Below, piece by piece: positions 17,445-26,551 of a stretch of DNA of 64,000 nucleotides (within the stretch, counting starts at the first letter, position 1; each line of letters begins with the position of its first letter). The translations under genes were made by a program, and so were the position numbers. Below the pieces are notes generated by a model that saw nothing but the letters and a program-made list of their open reading frames with translations, was not told the origin of the DNA and searched no databases. This stretch comes from Rhizobium lusitanum (lineage in GTDB: Bacteria; Pseudomonadota; Alphaproteobacteria; Rhizobiales; Rhizobiaceae), in the NCBI RefSeq assembly GCF_014189535.1, contig NZ_CP050308.1, forward strand, positions 3,461,001 to 3,525,000, in the 5' to 3' direction.

Positions 17445-18182
17445 TCATTGCGCGGCGACGACGGCTTCTTCCGCAACGTGCAGGCCGCATTCGCGCGTCT
17501 CGTCGTTTTCCCACCACCAGCGGCCGGCTCGCTCCGGTTCGCCCGGCTTGATGGCGCGGGTGCAGGGTTCGCAGCCGATCGAGGGGTAGCCGCGCTGGTG
17601 CAGCGGATTCACCGGCACGCTATTGTCGGCGACATAGGCGCGGATCACATCGATATCCCAATCGGCGAGCGGGTTGACCTTGATCAGGTTGCGCTCCGGA
17701 TCGTATTCGGCAAACGGTGTGTCGGAGCGATTGTTCGATTGGCCACGGCGTAGGCCGGTAACCCAGATCGTGGCGCCGGAAAGAGCGCGCGCAAGCGGCT
17801 TCAGCTTGCGCACACCACAACAGGCATGCCGGGCTTCGACGCTCTCGTAGAAACCATTGAGGCCATACTTCGCCGCATAGGCGTCGATGTCGGCCTGCTC
17901 CGGCTCGTAACGGTGGATATGAATATCGTATTGGCTTTCCGTCTCGTCGATCAGCACCAGCGTCTCGGGGAAGAGGCGGCCGGTCTGCAGCGTCACGACA
18001 TCGATGGGCAGGCGATGATTGCCGATCTCGGCGGTGATGACCTGGTCCTCGATCCCGAGGGAGGTCGTAAAGACGGCGCGGCCGCCAAGACCGGCGACCA
18101 GAGACAGGCGGCCGGCAAGGTCAAGCGCCGCCAACCGGCTGTTCAGCGTCCCGGCTTCTTCGATGCGATTGATGGCAGTCAT
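17445..18182 (-). CDS. cysH: Assimilatory adenylylsulfate (APS) reductase
   Basis: 245 residues. Reduces APS to sulfite with thioredoxin. The paired cysteines ACCGVRK and GCEPCTR that hold the [4Fe-4S] cluster in APS reductases are present, so the substrate is APS, not PAPS; no CysC is seen here. The catalytic Cys is in RECGLH near the C-terminus, and TTSLGIEDQV is the PP-loop-like segment. The start is ATG 18182. First gene of cysHDN, preceded by a 485-base divergent region with a good promoter. Confidence 0.94.
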   Translation of the reverse strand: MTAINRIEEAGTLNSRLAALDLAGRLSLVAGLGGRAVFTTSLGIEDQVITAEIGNHRLPIDVVTLQTGRLFPETLVLIDETESQYDIHIHRYEPEQADIDAYAAKYGLNGFYESVEARHACCGVRKLKPLARALSGATIWVTGLRRGQSNNRSDTPFAEYDPERNLIKVNPLADWDIDVIRAYVADNSVPVNPLHQRGYPSIGCEPCTRAIKPGEPERAGRWWWENDETRECGLHVAEEAVVAAQ

Positions 18183-18667
18183 GGGGAATCCTGTCCTGAT
18201 ATTGCCGTCAGTATCGCAGTTCGAGAGGGCAGCGGACAGAAAAACGGATTTCGAAAGCGAGGGGATAGAGAGCAAATATCTCCACGAAGCCGCTCCCATG
18301 CGGAAAAGCGACCGCCTCGGCTGTTAACCAAGGCGTTTTGCCCCTGAAGCGGGCCAACGGAGAGGCGCCGATAAGACTAGTCATATCTAAGCGCTTGCTT
18401 TAATGTCTATAGAAATAGTAGAGTTACACGCGGCTTGTCAAACGGAAATCGGAAGTGATGGCCAAAAAGATGCGGAACGCCAAATTATGCGCTAAACTAT
18501 GAGCATAGTGAGAAGACTTGAAAACAAGGCTGGGTTGCCGGCGCTCCGAGCCTTCCGCGATCCGGGTGTTTGAAGCGGGGCGAGGTCGGCCAAGGGTTTA
18601 AGAGTTCCGAAGCGATGTGGCCGGTGTATCGGGTGAGCGCATCGTATGTGTGTGTAAGCGGTTCGAA
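18183..18667. other. Divergent control region between cysH and the Rrf2 gene
   Basis: No gene seen. It holds the cysH promoter candidate (18412-18441) and two short palindromes next to it on the cysH side, GACTAGTC (18375-18382) and AAGCGCTT (18390-18397). These are possible sites for the divergent Rrf2 regulator or another Cys regulator. The 5' leader of cysH would be about 200 bases. Confidence 0.45.
18412..18441 (-). promoter_or_regulatory. Candidate sigma-70 promoter of cysHDN
   Basis: On the minus strand a perfect -35 TTGACA (18436-18441) is followed 18 bases later by TATTTC (18412-18417). The two palindromes lie just downstream of the start region, where a repressor would block initiation. 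Confidence 0.5.
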
Positions 18668-19114
18668 ATGATCACTCAAAAAGCAAAATACGCGTTGCGG
18701 GCGCTATCTGCTCTGGCTCAGGCCGAAGCGGGCGAACCGATGATGATTTCCGACATTGCCACGCAACAGAAAATCCCGAAGAAATTCCTGGAACAGATCC
18801 TGCTCGACCTGAAGCATCAGGGCATCGTCATCAGCCGCCGCGGCAAGCAGGGGGGCTATCTCCTGCGCAAGCCGGCCGAGGAGATCACCTTCGGCGAGAT
18901 TCTGCGCATCATCGACGGTCCGATCGCGCCATTGCCCTGTCTTTCCATCACCGCCTATCGCCGCTGCGAGGATTGCGACGGCGAGCAGACCTGCGAAATC
19001 CGCCATGTCTTCGCAAGGGTTGCGGATGTCACCCGCAAGGTTCTGTTCTCGACCACCATCGCCGATGCTGTGGCTCTGCCGGACGAAGCGGAAGTCACTC
19101 GCCTTTTGGCATAG
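18668..19114 (+). CDS. Rrf2 family transcriptional regulator
   Basis: 148 residues. The N-terminal winged helix (ITQKAKYALRALSALA, then the recognition region IPKKFLEQILLDLKHQG and SRRGKQGGYLL) is typical Rrf2. The central part has four cysteines (PCLS, RRCEDC and QTCEIRH). Three of them lie in the segment where IscR/NsrR/RsrR relatives bind Fe-S clusters, so sensing of Fe-S or of cysteine state is possible. CymR-type Rrf2 proteins control cysteine metabolism in other bacteria; its place divergent to cysHDN points to the same job. Start ATG 18668 lacks a clear ribosome binding site. Confidence 0.85.
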   Translation: MITQKAKYALRALSALAQAEAGEPMMISDIATQQKIPKKFLEQILLDLKHQGIVISRRGKQGGYLLRKPAEEITFGEILRIIDGPIAPLPCLSITAYRRCEDCDGEQTCEIRHVFARVADVTRKVLFSTTIADAVALPDEAEVTRLLA

Positions 19115-19117
19115 GCC

Positions 19118-20479
19118 TCAATGGGCGGCGTGTTCTTCGCCCGCCTCTTTCTCCATTGCCCGCCGTGCCCGGATCGCCGCCGCGATGAAGACGCGCGACA
19201 GGCCGTGATAGAGCGGCTCGCGCGACAACAGCCGCGAGGTGACATAGCCGATCATCGACACCGCCATGATCGGGATAACGGCCTGATGGTCGCCGGTCAT
19301 TTCCAATATGATGACGAAGGCGGTCATCGGCGCCTGCACCACACCGGCGAAATAGCCCGCCATGCCGAGGATCGCCGCCAGCGCAATGCTACCGCCGATC
19401 AGTGTTCCGACGGTGCTGCCGAGGCCGGCGCCGACCGCCAGTGACGGTGCGAAGATGCCACCGGGAATGCCCGAGATCATCGACAGGAAGCTGGCGAGCA
19501 GTTTTTCCAGGAAGAAGAGCAGGGGCAGGGCATGCCCCTCCACCGCGCCACGCGCCTGATCATAGCCGGTGCCGAAGGTGTTGCCGCCGGAGGAGACGCC
19601 GATGGCCGCGACCAGAAGACCACAGCATCCGGCGAGCAAGAGCATGCGCTTGAGGGGCTGTGGCTGCGCCCAGCGGCGGATGCGGATGCCGGCATAGAGC
19701 GCAAAACCGCTGAAGGCCGCCCCAAGCGCGCCGCCACCGACACCGCAGATCAGGACGAGAGCCCAATCCACAAGCGCTACCGGCGCAGCACTGGCCGTGC
19801 CGAAATAATTGTAGCTGCCGGAGAGCCCGAGGGCCGCGAGACCCGAGAGGATGACGGCCGTCAGCACCAGGCCGTTGGCGCGCGATTCATAAGTACGGCT
19901 CATCTCCTCGATCGCAAAGACGATGCCGGCGAGTGGTGTGTTGAACGCCGCTGCAATACCCGCTGCAGAGCCCGCCAGAATCAATCCCTTCGCCTGCGCC
20001 ATGCCGCTGAAGCGGGCGACCGCCAGCATGAAGGACGCGCCCACCTGCACCGTCGGCCCCTCGCGGCCGATCGAAGCGCCGCAGAATAGCCCGAGAATGG
20101 TCAGAACGATCTTGCCGAAGGCAAGCCGGAGCGACAGCAGTTTCGTGCGATCCTCGTCATGATGCAGATGCCGCGCCGCGATCGCTTGCGGAATGCCGCT
20201 GCCTTGCGCATTGGGAAACAGCGTCGTGGCGAGATAGGCGGAGAGCACGAAGCCAAGCGGTGTCAGCACGAGCGGCAACAGCCAGCTCCATTCTCCGGAG
20301 CTCGTCACCCCGGCAAAGGCGCGCTGCGCCAGATCGGCCAGCTTGGCAAAGCCGACGCTGATCACCCCGATCGCCAAAGCCCCCGTCCAGAACACCAGCC
20401 GTGGCCGCCACAGATGGATCGAACCCCAGAAGACACGGGAGCGGCGGAGCAGTTTGGATTTTCGGTAGATGGGGGGCAT
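19118..20479 (-). CDS. ClC-family chloride channel or transporter
   Basis: 453 residues with about ten to twelve membrane helices. The three ion-path signatures of the family are present: GSGIPQA, GREGPTVQ and GGIFAPSLAVGA. The position after GREGP that is the gating glutamate in ClC-ec1 (GREGPT) is kept, so exchange of Cl- for H+ is possible. No C-terminal CBS domains. Convergent with the Rrf2 gene (3-base gap), so not part of the cys unit. Membrane protein of the inner membrane; role in osmotic or acid adjustment is a guess. Confidence 0.92.
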   Translation of the reverse strand: MPPIYRKSKLLRRSRVFWGSIHLWRPRLVFWTGALAIGVISVGFAKLADLAQRAFAGVTSSGEWSWLLPLVLTPLGFVLSAYLATTLFPNAQGSGIPQAIAARHLHHDEDRTKLLSLRLAFGKIVLTILGLFCGASIGREGPTVQVGASFMLAVARFSGMAQAKGLILAGSAAGIAAAFNTPLAGIVFAIEEMSRTYESRANGLVLTAVILSGLAALGLSGSYNYFGTASAAPVALVDWALVLICGVGGGALGAAFSGFALYAGIRIRRWAQPQPLKRMLLLAGCCGLLVAAIGVSSGGNTFGTGYDQARGAVEGHALPLLFFLEKLLASFLSMISGIPGGIFAPSLAVGAGLGSTVGTLIGGSIALAAILGMAGYFAGVVQAPMTAFVIILEMTGDHQAVIPIMAVSMIGYVTSRLLSREPLYHGLSRVFIAAAIRARRAMEKEAGEEHAAH

Positions 20480-20613
20480 GGGATTTTAAACCAGAGGGCT
20501 GAGCGATATGTCCGTTTAGGACTCAATTCTGAACAGTCTGCTTAAAAACGACGGGGCAGGATATTCACACTCTCTTACAAGACTTCACTTTATGGCCAAG
20601 GCTTATCCGAGCC

Positions 20614-20660
20614 TTGACACATTCTGACGGTCTCCTAGAATGCATCGCAATTGCAATGCA
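20614..20660 (+). promoter_or_regulatory. Promoter and palindromic operator of the 20.7-kb toxin-antitoxin pair
   Basis: -35 TTGACA (20614-20619), 16-base spacer, -10 TAGAAT (20636-20641). A 20-bp near-perfect palindrome fills 20641-20660 (TGCAT-C-GCAATTGC-A-ATGCA, one mismatched pair), exactly at the transcription start, where an antitoxin dimer would repress. Confidence 0.65.
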
Positions 20661-20671
20661 AGAGGTTGCCC

Positions 20672-20944
20672 ATGAAATCCGCTTCCATTCCATCGCTGAG
20701 AGTCGACCCGGAGCTGCGCGCTGCTGCCGAGAGCGTGCTGAAGGAGGGCGAGACCCTGTCCGCGTTCCTGGAGAATTCGCTAAGAGCCCAGATCGACTAT
20801 CGGCGGGCGCAGGCGGAATTCATCGCGCGTGGCCTGACCGCACGAGACGATGCCAAGCGTACGGGCGTCTATTACAGTGCTGATGAGGTGCTCGGAAAGC
20901 TGAAAAGCAAGCTTGCGGCCGCAAAAGCCTCCAAACAGAAATGA
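20672..20944 (+). CDS. Antitoxin, YlcI/YnfO-like
   Basis: 90 residues. Begins with SIPSLRVDPELR, a ribbon-helix-helix-like DNA-binding start, then a helical region (GETLSAFLENSLR) and a lysine-rich C-terminus. The pattern matches YlcI/YnfO-family antitoxins. Start ATG 20672 has AGAGG 7 bases upstream. It overlaps the toxin gene by 4 bases (ATGA), the usual order of antitoxin first. A palindromic operator covers its promoter. Confidence 0.82.
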   Translation: MKSASIPSLRVDPELRAAAESVLKEGETLSAFLENSLRAQIDYRRAQAEFIARGLTARDDAKRTGVYYSADEVLGKLKSKLAAAKASKQK

Positions 20945-21240
20945 AGTTTGCCGTTCGCTATTCGCTAGGAGCAGTCGAAGATCTCGATCGGCTTTACGAT
21001 TACCTTCTCCTGAGAGACATCGAGCTGGCGGAAAGAGCCTATCAAGCGATTGTCAAAGCAACCGAATTTCTCGAGACCTTCCCGTTTAGCTGCCGCAAAG
21101 TGTCCTCGGATAATTCATTTCTCCGCGAACTGGTCATCCCCTTCGGCTCCGCCGGCTATGTCGCTCTGTTTGAAATCGAAGACAACGACACAGTGACGAT
21201 ATTGGCGATCCGACATCAGCGCGAAGACGACTACCATTGA
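20941..21240 (+). CDS. Toxin of the RelE/ParE family
   Basis: 99 residues with the RelE/ParE fold pattern: an N-terminal beta-strand (FAVRYSLGAVEDLDRLYDYL), two helices, FSCRKVSS, and a C-terminal strand ending in ILAIRHQRED, the usual site of the active-site or contact residues. It could cleave mRNA on the ribosome (RelE) or poison gyrase (ParE); the sequence does not settle this. Co-translated with the antitoxin through a 4-base overlap. Confidence 0.88.
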   Translation: MKFAVRYSLGAVEDLDRLYDYLLLRDIELAERAYQAIVKATEFLETFPFSCRKVSSDNSFLRELVIPFGSAGYVALFEIEDNDTVTILAIRHQREDDYH

Positions 21241-21253
21241 TGCTCGCTGAGGC

Positions 21254-22903
21254 CTACCGATCGCTCACTTCCCACCTTGGATTGACCCACGGCTCCTGAT
21301 TGGATCGCGCCAGCCTTGGCTTTCCAAGGATATGATCGGCGGCCTTCTCGCCGGTCATGATCGAAGGGCCGTTGAGGTTGCCGTAGGTGAGGCTGGGGAA
21401 GATCGAACTGTCGGCGACGCGCAGGCCCTCGACGCCGATGACGCGGGTGTCGGGGTCGACGACTGCCATAGGATCGTCCTTCGCGCCCATCTTGCAGGTG
21501 CCGCAAGGATGATAGGCGCTTTCCAGATGTTCGCGCAGGAAGGCGTCGATCTGGTCGTCGGTCTGGACATCCTGACCGGGCTGGATTTCCGGGCCGCGAT
21601 AGTCGTCGAACGCCTTCTGCCCGAAGATTTCGCGGGTGAGGCGGACGCAGTGGCGGAACTTTTCCCAGTCTTCCGGGTGGCTCATATAGTTGAAGCGGAT
21701 GACCGGATCGGCCTTCGGGTCGGAGGAGCGTAGTGTCACCGCGCCGCGAGACTTCGACAGGTTATAGCCGACATGCGCCTGGAACCCGTGGCTCTTGGCC
21801 GCCGCCTTGCCGTCATAGCTGATGGCGACGGGGAGGAAATGATACTGGATATCCGGCTGCTTGACGCCCGGCGCCGAGCGCAGGAAGGCGCAGGCTTCGA
21901 ACTGGTTGGAGGTCCCGAGGCCGGATTTGAAGAACATCCATTGCGCGCCGACAATGCCCTGCATGTACCAGGGCAGCCAGGAATAGAGCGACACCGGCTT
22001 CAGGCTGGTCTGCTGGAAATAGAATTCCATGTGATCCTGCAGATTGGCGCCAACGCCCGGCCGGTCGACCTTCACCTCGATGCCCATGTCTTGCAGATGC
22101 TGTCCCGGGCCGATGCCGGAGAGCATCAGCAGTTTCGGAGAATTGAAGGAGGACGCCGAGACGATCACCTCGCGGTTCGCCTTGACGATCTCGATCTTGC
22201 CGCCGCGCTCGATCTCGACGCCGGTGGCGCGGCCGTTTTCGATCACCACCTTGCGGGCGAAACAACGGATCAGCTCGACATTCGGCCGCCTCAGCGCCGG
22301 CTTCAGATAGGCGGTCGCGGCAGACCAGCGCCGGCCCATCCAGGTCGTCTGCTCCATCAGGCCGAAGCCTTCCTGCTTGCCGCCATTATAGTCTTCCGTC
22401 GCCTCGAAACCCGCCTGCTTGCCGGCCTCGATGAAGGCATGGAACAGCGGATTGCGGGCGTCGCCACGCCGAACATGCAGAGGCCCGTCGGTGCCACGCC
22501 AGCCGTCTTCGCCGCCATGCGAATGCTCCATCCGCTTGAAGTAGGGCAGAACGTCGGCATAGGCCCAGCCGTGGGCACCGAGTTCTTCCCAGCGATTGAA
22601 ATCCTCGGCGTGGCCGCGGACATAGACCATGCCGTTGATCGAGGAGGAGCCGCCGATCACCTTGCCGCGCGGCGCAGTGATGCGCCGGTTGTTGAGCTGC
22701 GGCTCAGGTTCGGAAAGATAGCCCCAGTTATATCGATCCATGCTCATCGGCCAGGCAAGCGCTGCCGGCATCTGAATGAACGGCCCGACATCGCTGCCGC
22801 CGAATTCCAGCACGATGACCGTATGCTTGCCATCTTCCGACAGCCGGGAAGCCATGGCGGAGCCGGCGGAACCTGAGCCGATAATGACGAAATCTGCTTG
22901 CAT
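21254..22903 (-). CDS. betA: Choline dehydrogenase
   Basis: 549 residues, a GMC-family FAD oxidoreductase. Oxidises choline to betaine aldehyde at the membrane. The FAD-binding [13 protein letters not shown] is at the N-terminus, GMC signature [20 protein letters not shown] follows, and the C-terminus has HPCGTCKMG and the histidine-containing catalytic region. The start ATG 22903 was chosen because the family begins at [11 protein letters not shown]. Last gene of betI-betB-betA; a palindromic repeat of about 120 bases separates it from betB. It ends close to the convergent toxin gene. Confidence 0.95.
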   Translation of the reverse strand: MQADFVIIGSGSAGSAMASRLSEDGKHTVIVLEFGGSDVGPFIQMPAALAWPMSMDRYNWGYLSEPEPQLNNRRITAPRGKVIGGSSSINGMVYVRGHAEDFNRWEELGAHGWAYADVLPYFKRMEHSHGGEDGWRGTDGPLHVRRGDARNPLFHAFIEAGKQAGFEATEDYNGGKQEGFGLMEQTTWMGRRWSAATAYLKPALRRPNVELIRCFARKVVIENGRATGVEIERGGKIEIVKANREVIVSASSFNSPKLLMLSGIGPGQHLQDMGIEVKVDRPGVGANLQDHMEFYFQQTSLKPVSLYSWLPWYMQGIVGAQWMFFKSGLGTSNQFEACAFLRSAPGVKQPDIQYHFLPVAISYDGKAAAKSHGFQAHVGYNLSKSRGAVTLRSSDPKADPVIRFNYMSHPEDWEKFRHCVRLTREIFGQKAFDDYRGPEIQPGQDVQTDDQIDAFLREHLESAYHPCGTCKMGAKDDPMAVVDPDTRVIGVEGLRVADSSIFPSLTYGNLNGPSIMTGEKAADHILGKPRLARSNQEPWVNPRWEVSDR

Positions 22904-22949
22904 GACGATGTGTTCCAGATGGCTAGGGGCGTAGATCGAAGTGGTTTTG

Positions 22950-23074
22950 CACCCTCCCCTTGAGGGGGGAGGGTCGGCCGCAGGCCGGGGCGGGGTGATC
23001 ACTGGTATAAGCGTTGCGGCTGGTCACCCCCCACCCGCCGCTATGCGGCGACCTCCTCCCTTAAGGGGGAAGTG
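22950..23074. repeat. Intergenic palindromic repeat between betB and betA
   Basis: Two arms of about 50 bases (22950-23000 and 23024-23074) are imperfect reverse complements. Each carries a small hairpin of C- and G-tracts (CCCTCCCC TTGA GGGGGG in the left arm) and a second GC hairpin (GGCCGCAGGCC / GCCGCTATGCGGC). This is the look of rhizobial intergenic mosaic elements. It is a distinct sequence family from the one at 57264-57455, though built the same way. As RNA it could stabilise or end the betB message. Confidence 0.8.
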
Positions 23075-23076
23075 TA

Positions 23077-24546
23077 TCAATAAGGCGCCTGCACCGGCCC
23101 CATGCCGACATAGACCGTCTTCAGCTCGGAATAATGCTCGAGCGCCGCCAGCGAATTCTCGCGGCCGAAGCCGGATTGCTTGGAGCCGCCGAAGGGGATT
23201 TCGACCGGGCAGAGATTGTAGGTGTTGATCCACAGTGTTCCGGCCTCGAGTTGATCGACGACGCGGTGGGCGCGGGTAAGATCGGCGGTGAAGACACCAC
23301 CGGAGAGGCCAAATTCCGTGTCGTTGGCGCGGGCAATCACCTCCGCCTCATCATCGAAATCGAGCACGCACATGACCGGCCCGAAGATTTCCTCGCGGGC
23401 GATGGTCATGTCATCGGTAACGTCGGCAAAGACGGTCGGCTGTACGTAATAGCCTTCGCCGGAGACATTGTTGGGAATGCCACCGCCGGCCACCAGCGTC
23501 GCGCCTTCGGCCTTACCCTTCTCGATGTAGGAAAGCACCTTTTCGCGCTGTGCCCAGGACGCCATCGGGCCGACTTGCGTTGCCTCGTCCATGGGGTCGC
23601 CGATCAGCATGGCCTCGGTGCGCGCCTTCAGGCGCTTCAGGAATTCAGCCTTGATCTTCCGGTTGACGAAAACGCGCGTGCCGTTCGAGCAGACCTGCCC
23701 GGTTGAATAGAAATTGCCGAGCATGGCGCCGCCGATTGCGCTGTCGATATCGGCATCCTCAAACACGATCATCGGCGACTTGCCGCCGAGTTCCATGGTG
23801 ACGTGCTTGAGGTTTCCAGCAGCGGCGGCTGCGACCTTGCGGCCTGTCGGCACCGAGCCGGTTAACGACACCTTGGCGACGTCAGGATGGTTGATGAGCA
23901 GCGGCCCGGTTTCGCGGTCGCCCTGGATGACGTTATAGAGCCCCTTGGGAAGCCCTGCCTCGATGAGGATCTCGGCGATCTTCAGTGCGCCGAGCGGTGT
24001 GTTTTCCGAAGGCTTGAAGACCATGGCGTTGCCGGCCACCAGCGCAGGAGCGCCCTTCCAGCAGGCGATCTGTTGCGGGTAGTTCCAGGCGCCGATGCCG
24101 ACGCAGACGCCGAGTGGCACGCGCTTGGTATAGGCGAAATCGCCGCCGAGCGGGATGTAGGAGCCGTTGAGGCCGGCGGCCGCGATGCCGCCGAAGAATT
24201 CGAAACTGTCGGCGCCCGAAGTCGGGTCGGCGACGATGGTCTCCTGGATCGGCTTGCCGGTGTCGAGTGTTTCCAGTTCGGAGAGCTCGCGGTTGCGCTC
24301 GCGCATGATGTCGGCGGCACGCTTCAGGATGCGGCCGCGCGCCGTTGGGCTCATTGCGGCCCATTCAGGCTGCGCCCGCTTGGCACTGGCGATTGCCTGC
24401 TCGACGATGGCAGGCGTTGCCGCATGCAGCCGGGCGATCACTTCGCCGGTTGCCGGATAGATGCTCTCGAAGACGGTACCGTCGGTATCCTCGACATATT
24501 CGCCGTCGATGAAGTGGGAAGCTATTGGTTGGGCTTTGAGGGTCAT
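23077..24546 (-). CDS. betB: Betaine aldehyde dehydrogenase
   Basis: 489 residues, NAD(P)-dependent aldehyde dehydrogenase converting betaine aldehyde to glycine betaine, an osmoprotectant and carbon/nitrogen source. The conserved [16 protein letters not shown], catalytic Glu in MELGGKSP and catalytic Cys in [10 protein letters not shown] are all present. Its length fits the family. The start ATG 24546 overlaps the betI stop by four bases, so regulator and enzyme are co-translated. Confidence 0.96.
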   Translation of the reverse strand: MTLKAQPIASHFIDGEYVEDTDGTVFESIYPATGEVIARLHAATPAIVEQAIASAKRAQPEWAAMSPTARGRILKRAADIMRERNRELSELETLDTGKPIQETIVADPTSGADSFEFFGGIAAAGLNGSYIPLGGDFAYTKRVPLGVCVGIGAWNYPQQIACWKGAPALVAGNAMVFKPSENTPLGALKIAEILIEAGLPKGLYNVIQGDRETGPLLINHPDVAKVSLTGSVPTGRKVAAAAAGNLKHVTMELGGKSPMIVFEDADIDSAIGGAMLGNFYSTGQVCSNGTRVFVNRKIKAEFLKRLKARTEAMLIGDPMDEATQVGPMASWAQREKVLSYIEKGKAEGATLVAGGGIPNNVSGEGYYVQPTVFADVTDDMTIAREEIFGPVMCVLDFDDEAEVIARANDTEFGLSGGVFTADLTRAHRVVDQLEAGTLWINTYNLCPVEIPFGGSKQSGFGRENSLAALEHYSELKTVYVGMGPVQAPY

Positions 24547-25157
24547 GTCTCAGTCCTTTGAACGGCGGCCTCTCGGGAAAGCGGCGCAAGCAGTGAATTG
24601 ATGTAATCTTCTGTAAGCGCGATCGAAGCCTCGATGCTGATCGGCGCTGATCTCAGACTTTGACGGATATAGAGGCCGTCGATCATCGCGGCAGCGCCCT
24701 CGGCGATGCGTTCTGCGTCTTCGCGCGGGCACAGCGCCTTGAGGTTGGCGAGCAGGTTGGAGCGTAGCCGCCGCGCATAGATAACGAGGAAGCGGCGGGT
24801 CTCTTCGGACCTTTGCGCCTCGGCGTAGAAGGCGAGCCAGGCGGCAATCGTCTCCGGTGCGAATTGATCGGCGTGGAAGCTGACATGGATGACGGCGGAG
24901 AGTTTTTCCCGCGGGGTCGTTGCCACCTTCATCGCCGTCACGGTGCTGTCGCGCAGCCGCTGTAGGTGATGACGGACGGTCTCGATCAGCAATTGTTCCT
25001 TGCTGCCGAAGTAGTGATGCGCAAGTGCCGGGGAAACGCCGGCCTGCTTGGCAATTTCGGACATGGTTACAGTCAGCGAGCCGTGATCGCCGATCACGCG
25101 CATCGCCGCGTCCACAAGCGCCTTGCGGCGCACCGGTTCCATTCCGACTTTCGGCAT
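24543..25157 (-). CDS. betI: Choline-responsive repressor BetI (TetR family)
   Basis: 204 residues. N-terminal TetR helix-turn-helix: [38 protein letters not shown], matching BetI closely (SPALAHHYF). Represses the bet operon and is released by choline. First gene of betI-betB-betA; a good palindrome lies at 25190-25209, just upstream. In sinorhizobia a betC (choline sulfatase) sits between betI and betB; it is missing here. Confidence 0.93.
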   Translation of the reverse strand: MPKVGMEPVRRKALVDAAMRVIGDHGSLTVTMSEIAKQAGVSPALAHHYFGSKEQLLIETVRHHLQRLRDSTVTAMKVATTPREKLSAVIHVSFHADQFAPETIAAWLAFYAEAQRSEETRRFLVIYARRLRSNLLANLKALCPREDAERIAEGAAAMIDGLYIRQSLRSAPISIEASIALTEDYINSLLAPLSREAAVQRTET

Positions 25158-25189
25158 AAATTACCCCTGAGCTTGCGGATAGTGTATTT

Positions 25190-25209
25190 TTGATTGACTG
25201 ATCAATCAA
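25190..25209. promoter_or_regulatory. Palindromic BetI operator candidate
   Basis: TTGATTG (25190-25196), six bases ACTGAT, then CAATCAA (25203-25209). It lies 33 bases before the betI start and its TTGATTGA half resembles the BetI boxes of enterobacteria. It is also upstream of the divergent HdeD-like gene. Confidence 0.7.
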
Positions 25210-25308
25210 TAAAAAAATCGCTTGGCGGCCAGATATGTGCTGAAAATTCGAAGCTCCTTTCCGAGTTGCATTTCTGTGCCATACTCTTAGGCAGGAGGAG
25301 GTGCAGTC

Positions 25309-25857
25309 ATGGTCAATATTCTGGATGAGGTCCCCCCGTCTGTAATGCGCGAAAAGTGGGGTTGGTTTGTAGCGCTGGGTGTGTTTCTGCTCATTTGCGG
25401 TGCGATCGCCTTCGGCAATCTTTTCGTCGCCACCGTTGCGTCGGTCTACTATGTCGGCGTGCTGATGCTGATCGGCGGCATCATCCATCTGGCGCATGCC
25501 TTTCAGGTGCGGGGATGGGAGCATATCCCGTTCTGGGTGCTGAGCGGCCTACTCTACACGATCGCCGGCATCCTTGCCTTCGCCAATCCCTTGCTCGCCT
25601 CGGAAGCGCTGACGCTGTTCCTTGCCATCGCCTTGCTGATTGCCGGCACATTCCGTGTCTGGGTCGGCCGCAAGCTGAAGCCGGAGCGAGGCTCGGTCTG
25701 GATCGTCATCAGCGGCGTGGTCACTGCGCTTGCCGGCATTGCCGTTGCGCTCGGCTGGCCGGTCAATAGCCTCTGGGTTCTCGGCCTGTTTCTCGCGGTT
25801 GACCTGACGTTCCAGGGCTGGACGCTGATGGCTTTCGGCTTTGCGCTAAGGCGATAA
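25309..25857 (+). CDS. HdeD family membrane protein (DUF308)
   Basis: 182 residues, almost wholly six membrane helices in three repeats of the DUF308 pattern (VALGVFLLICGAIAFGN, LMLIGGIIHLAHAF, VLSGLLYTIAGILAFANP, LLIAGTFRVWVG). HdeD in E. coli is linked to acid resistance; function here is inferred by family only. The start ATG 25309 has a strong GGAGGAGG. Divergent to betI. Confidence 0.88.
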   Translation: MVNILDEVPPSVMREKWGWFVALGVFLLICGAIAFGNLFVATVASVYYVGVLMLIGGIIHLAHAFQVRGWEHIPFWVLSGLLYTIAGILAFANPLLASEALTLFLAIALLIAGTFRVWVGRKLKPERGSVWIVISGVVTALAGIAVALGWPVNSLWVLGLFLAVDLTFQGWTLMAFGFALRR

Positions 25858-26089
25858 AAGCGGGCACAACCGGCGGTAACGGTTTGCGACTTTTTGACAA
25901 GAGGCGTGAGCGGCGGTACTCTCTGGGGGCTGTCATGCAGGATGAGAGCGGCGCCTACGGACTGAATGTTCAGCGCCATCACCCGGAGCGGCCGTGTCAA
26001 TCGAGGCACGTCCTGAAGGCTCCGGTTCAATATCCTGGAGCGGATCTCCAGTGACAAATTCTGCCGAACAACGTAAAGGGAGGAATATC

Positions 26090-26341
26090 ATGCCGATGGT
26101 AACGGTTTCCATCTCTCCGCTTCAGGTCGCCGGTATCCGAGCGGCCGTAGACACAGGTACTTATGCATCGAGTAGCGAAGTCGTGCGTGAGGCGTTGCGC
26201 ATGTGGGATGCCGCGCGCAAGCGTGGCGAGATTTGCGATGTGCCGCGCGCGGCCAATGATCCCGATGCTGTGGTGAAGAGCAGCCGATGTGTCGCCGACA
26301 TGTTCGCCGATTACGAGGCGGAAACACACCGGCATAACTGA
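26090..26341 (+). CDS. Orphan ParD-like antitoxin (ribbon-helix-helix)
   Basis: 83 residues. VTVSISPLQVAGIRAAVDTGTY and SSSEVVREALRMWDAA form the ribbon-helix-helix DNA-binding unit of ParD. The C-terminus (ADMFADYEAE) would bind a toxin. GGGAGGA is nine bases before ATG 26090 (ATG 26096 is possible). No ParE gene follows; the next gene is a signalling protein. It is either a remnant or acts with a toxin elsewhere. Confidence 0.78.
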   Translation: MPMVTVSISPLQVAGIRAAVDTGTYASSSEVVREALRMWDAARKRGEICDVPRAANDPDAVVKSSRCVADMFADYEAETHRHN

Positions 26342-26551
26342 GCCTCTGGGGTCTCGCATCTTGCGAAGCCGGTGTCGCCGATCCTTGGATCGAGGCGGCT
26401 ATATCTATGGTTAATGCTTTTTTACCATTCACGAAACTTTCACATAGGGGAAAGGTTTCGTTGATGCTTGTGGCCCATCTTGAGCCGAAAATGCATTAAA
26501 TCCAAAGTTTACTCAAAAACTTAGATCAAAAATTCTTTAGTGGAGATTGGC

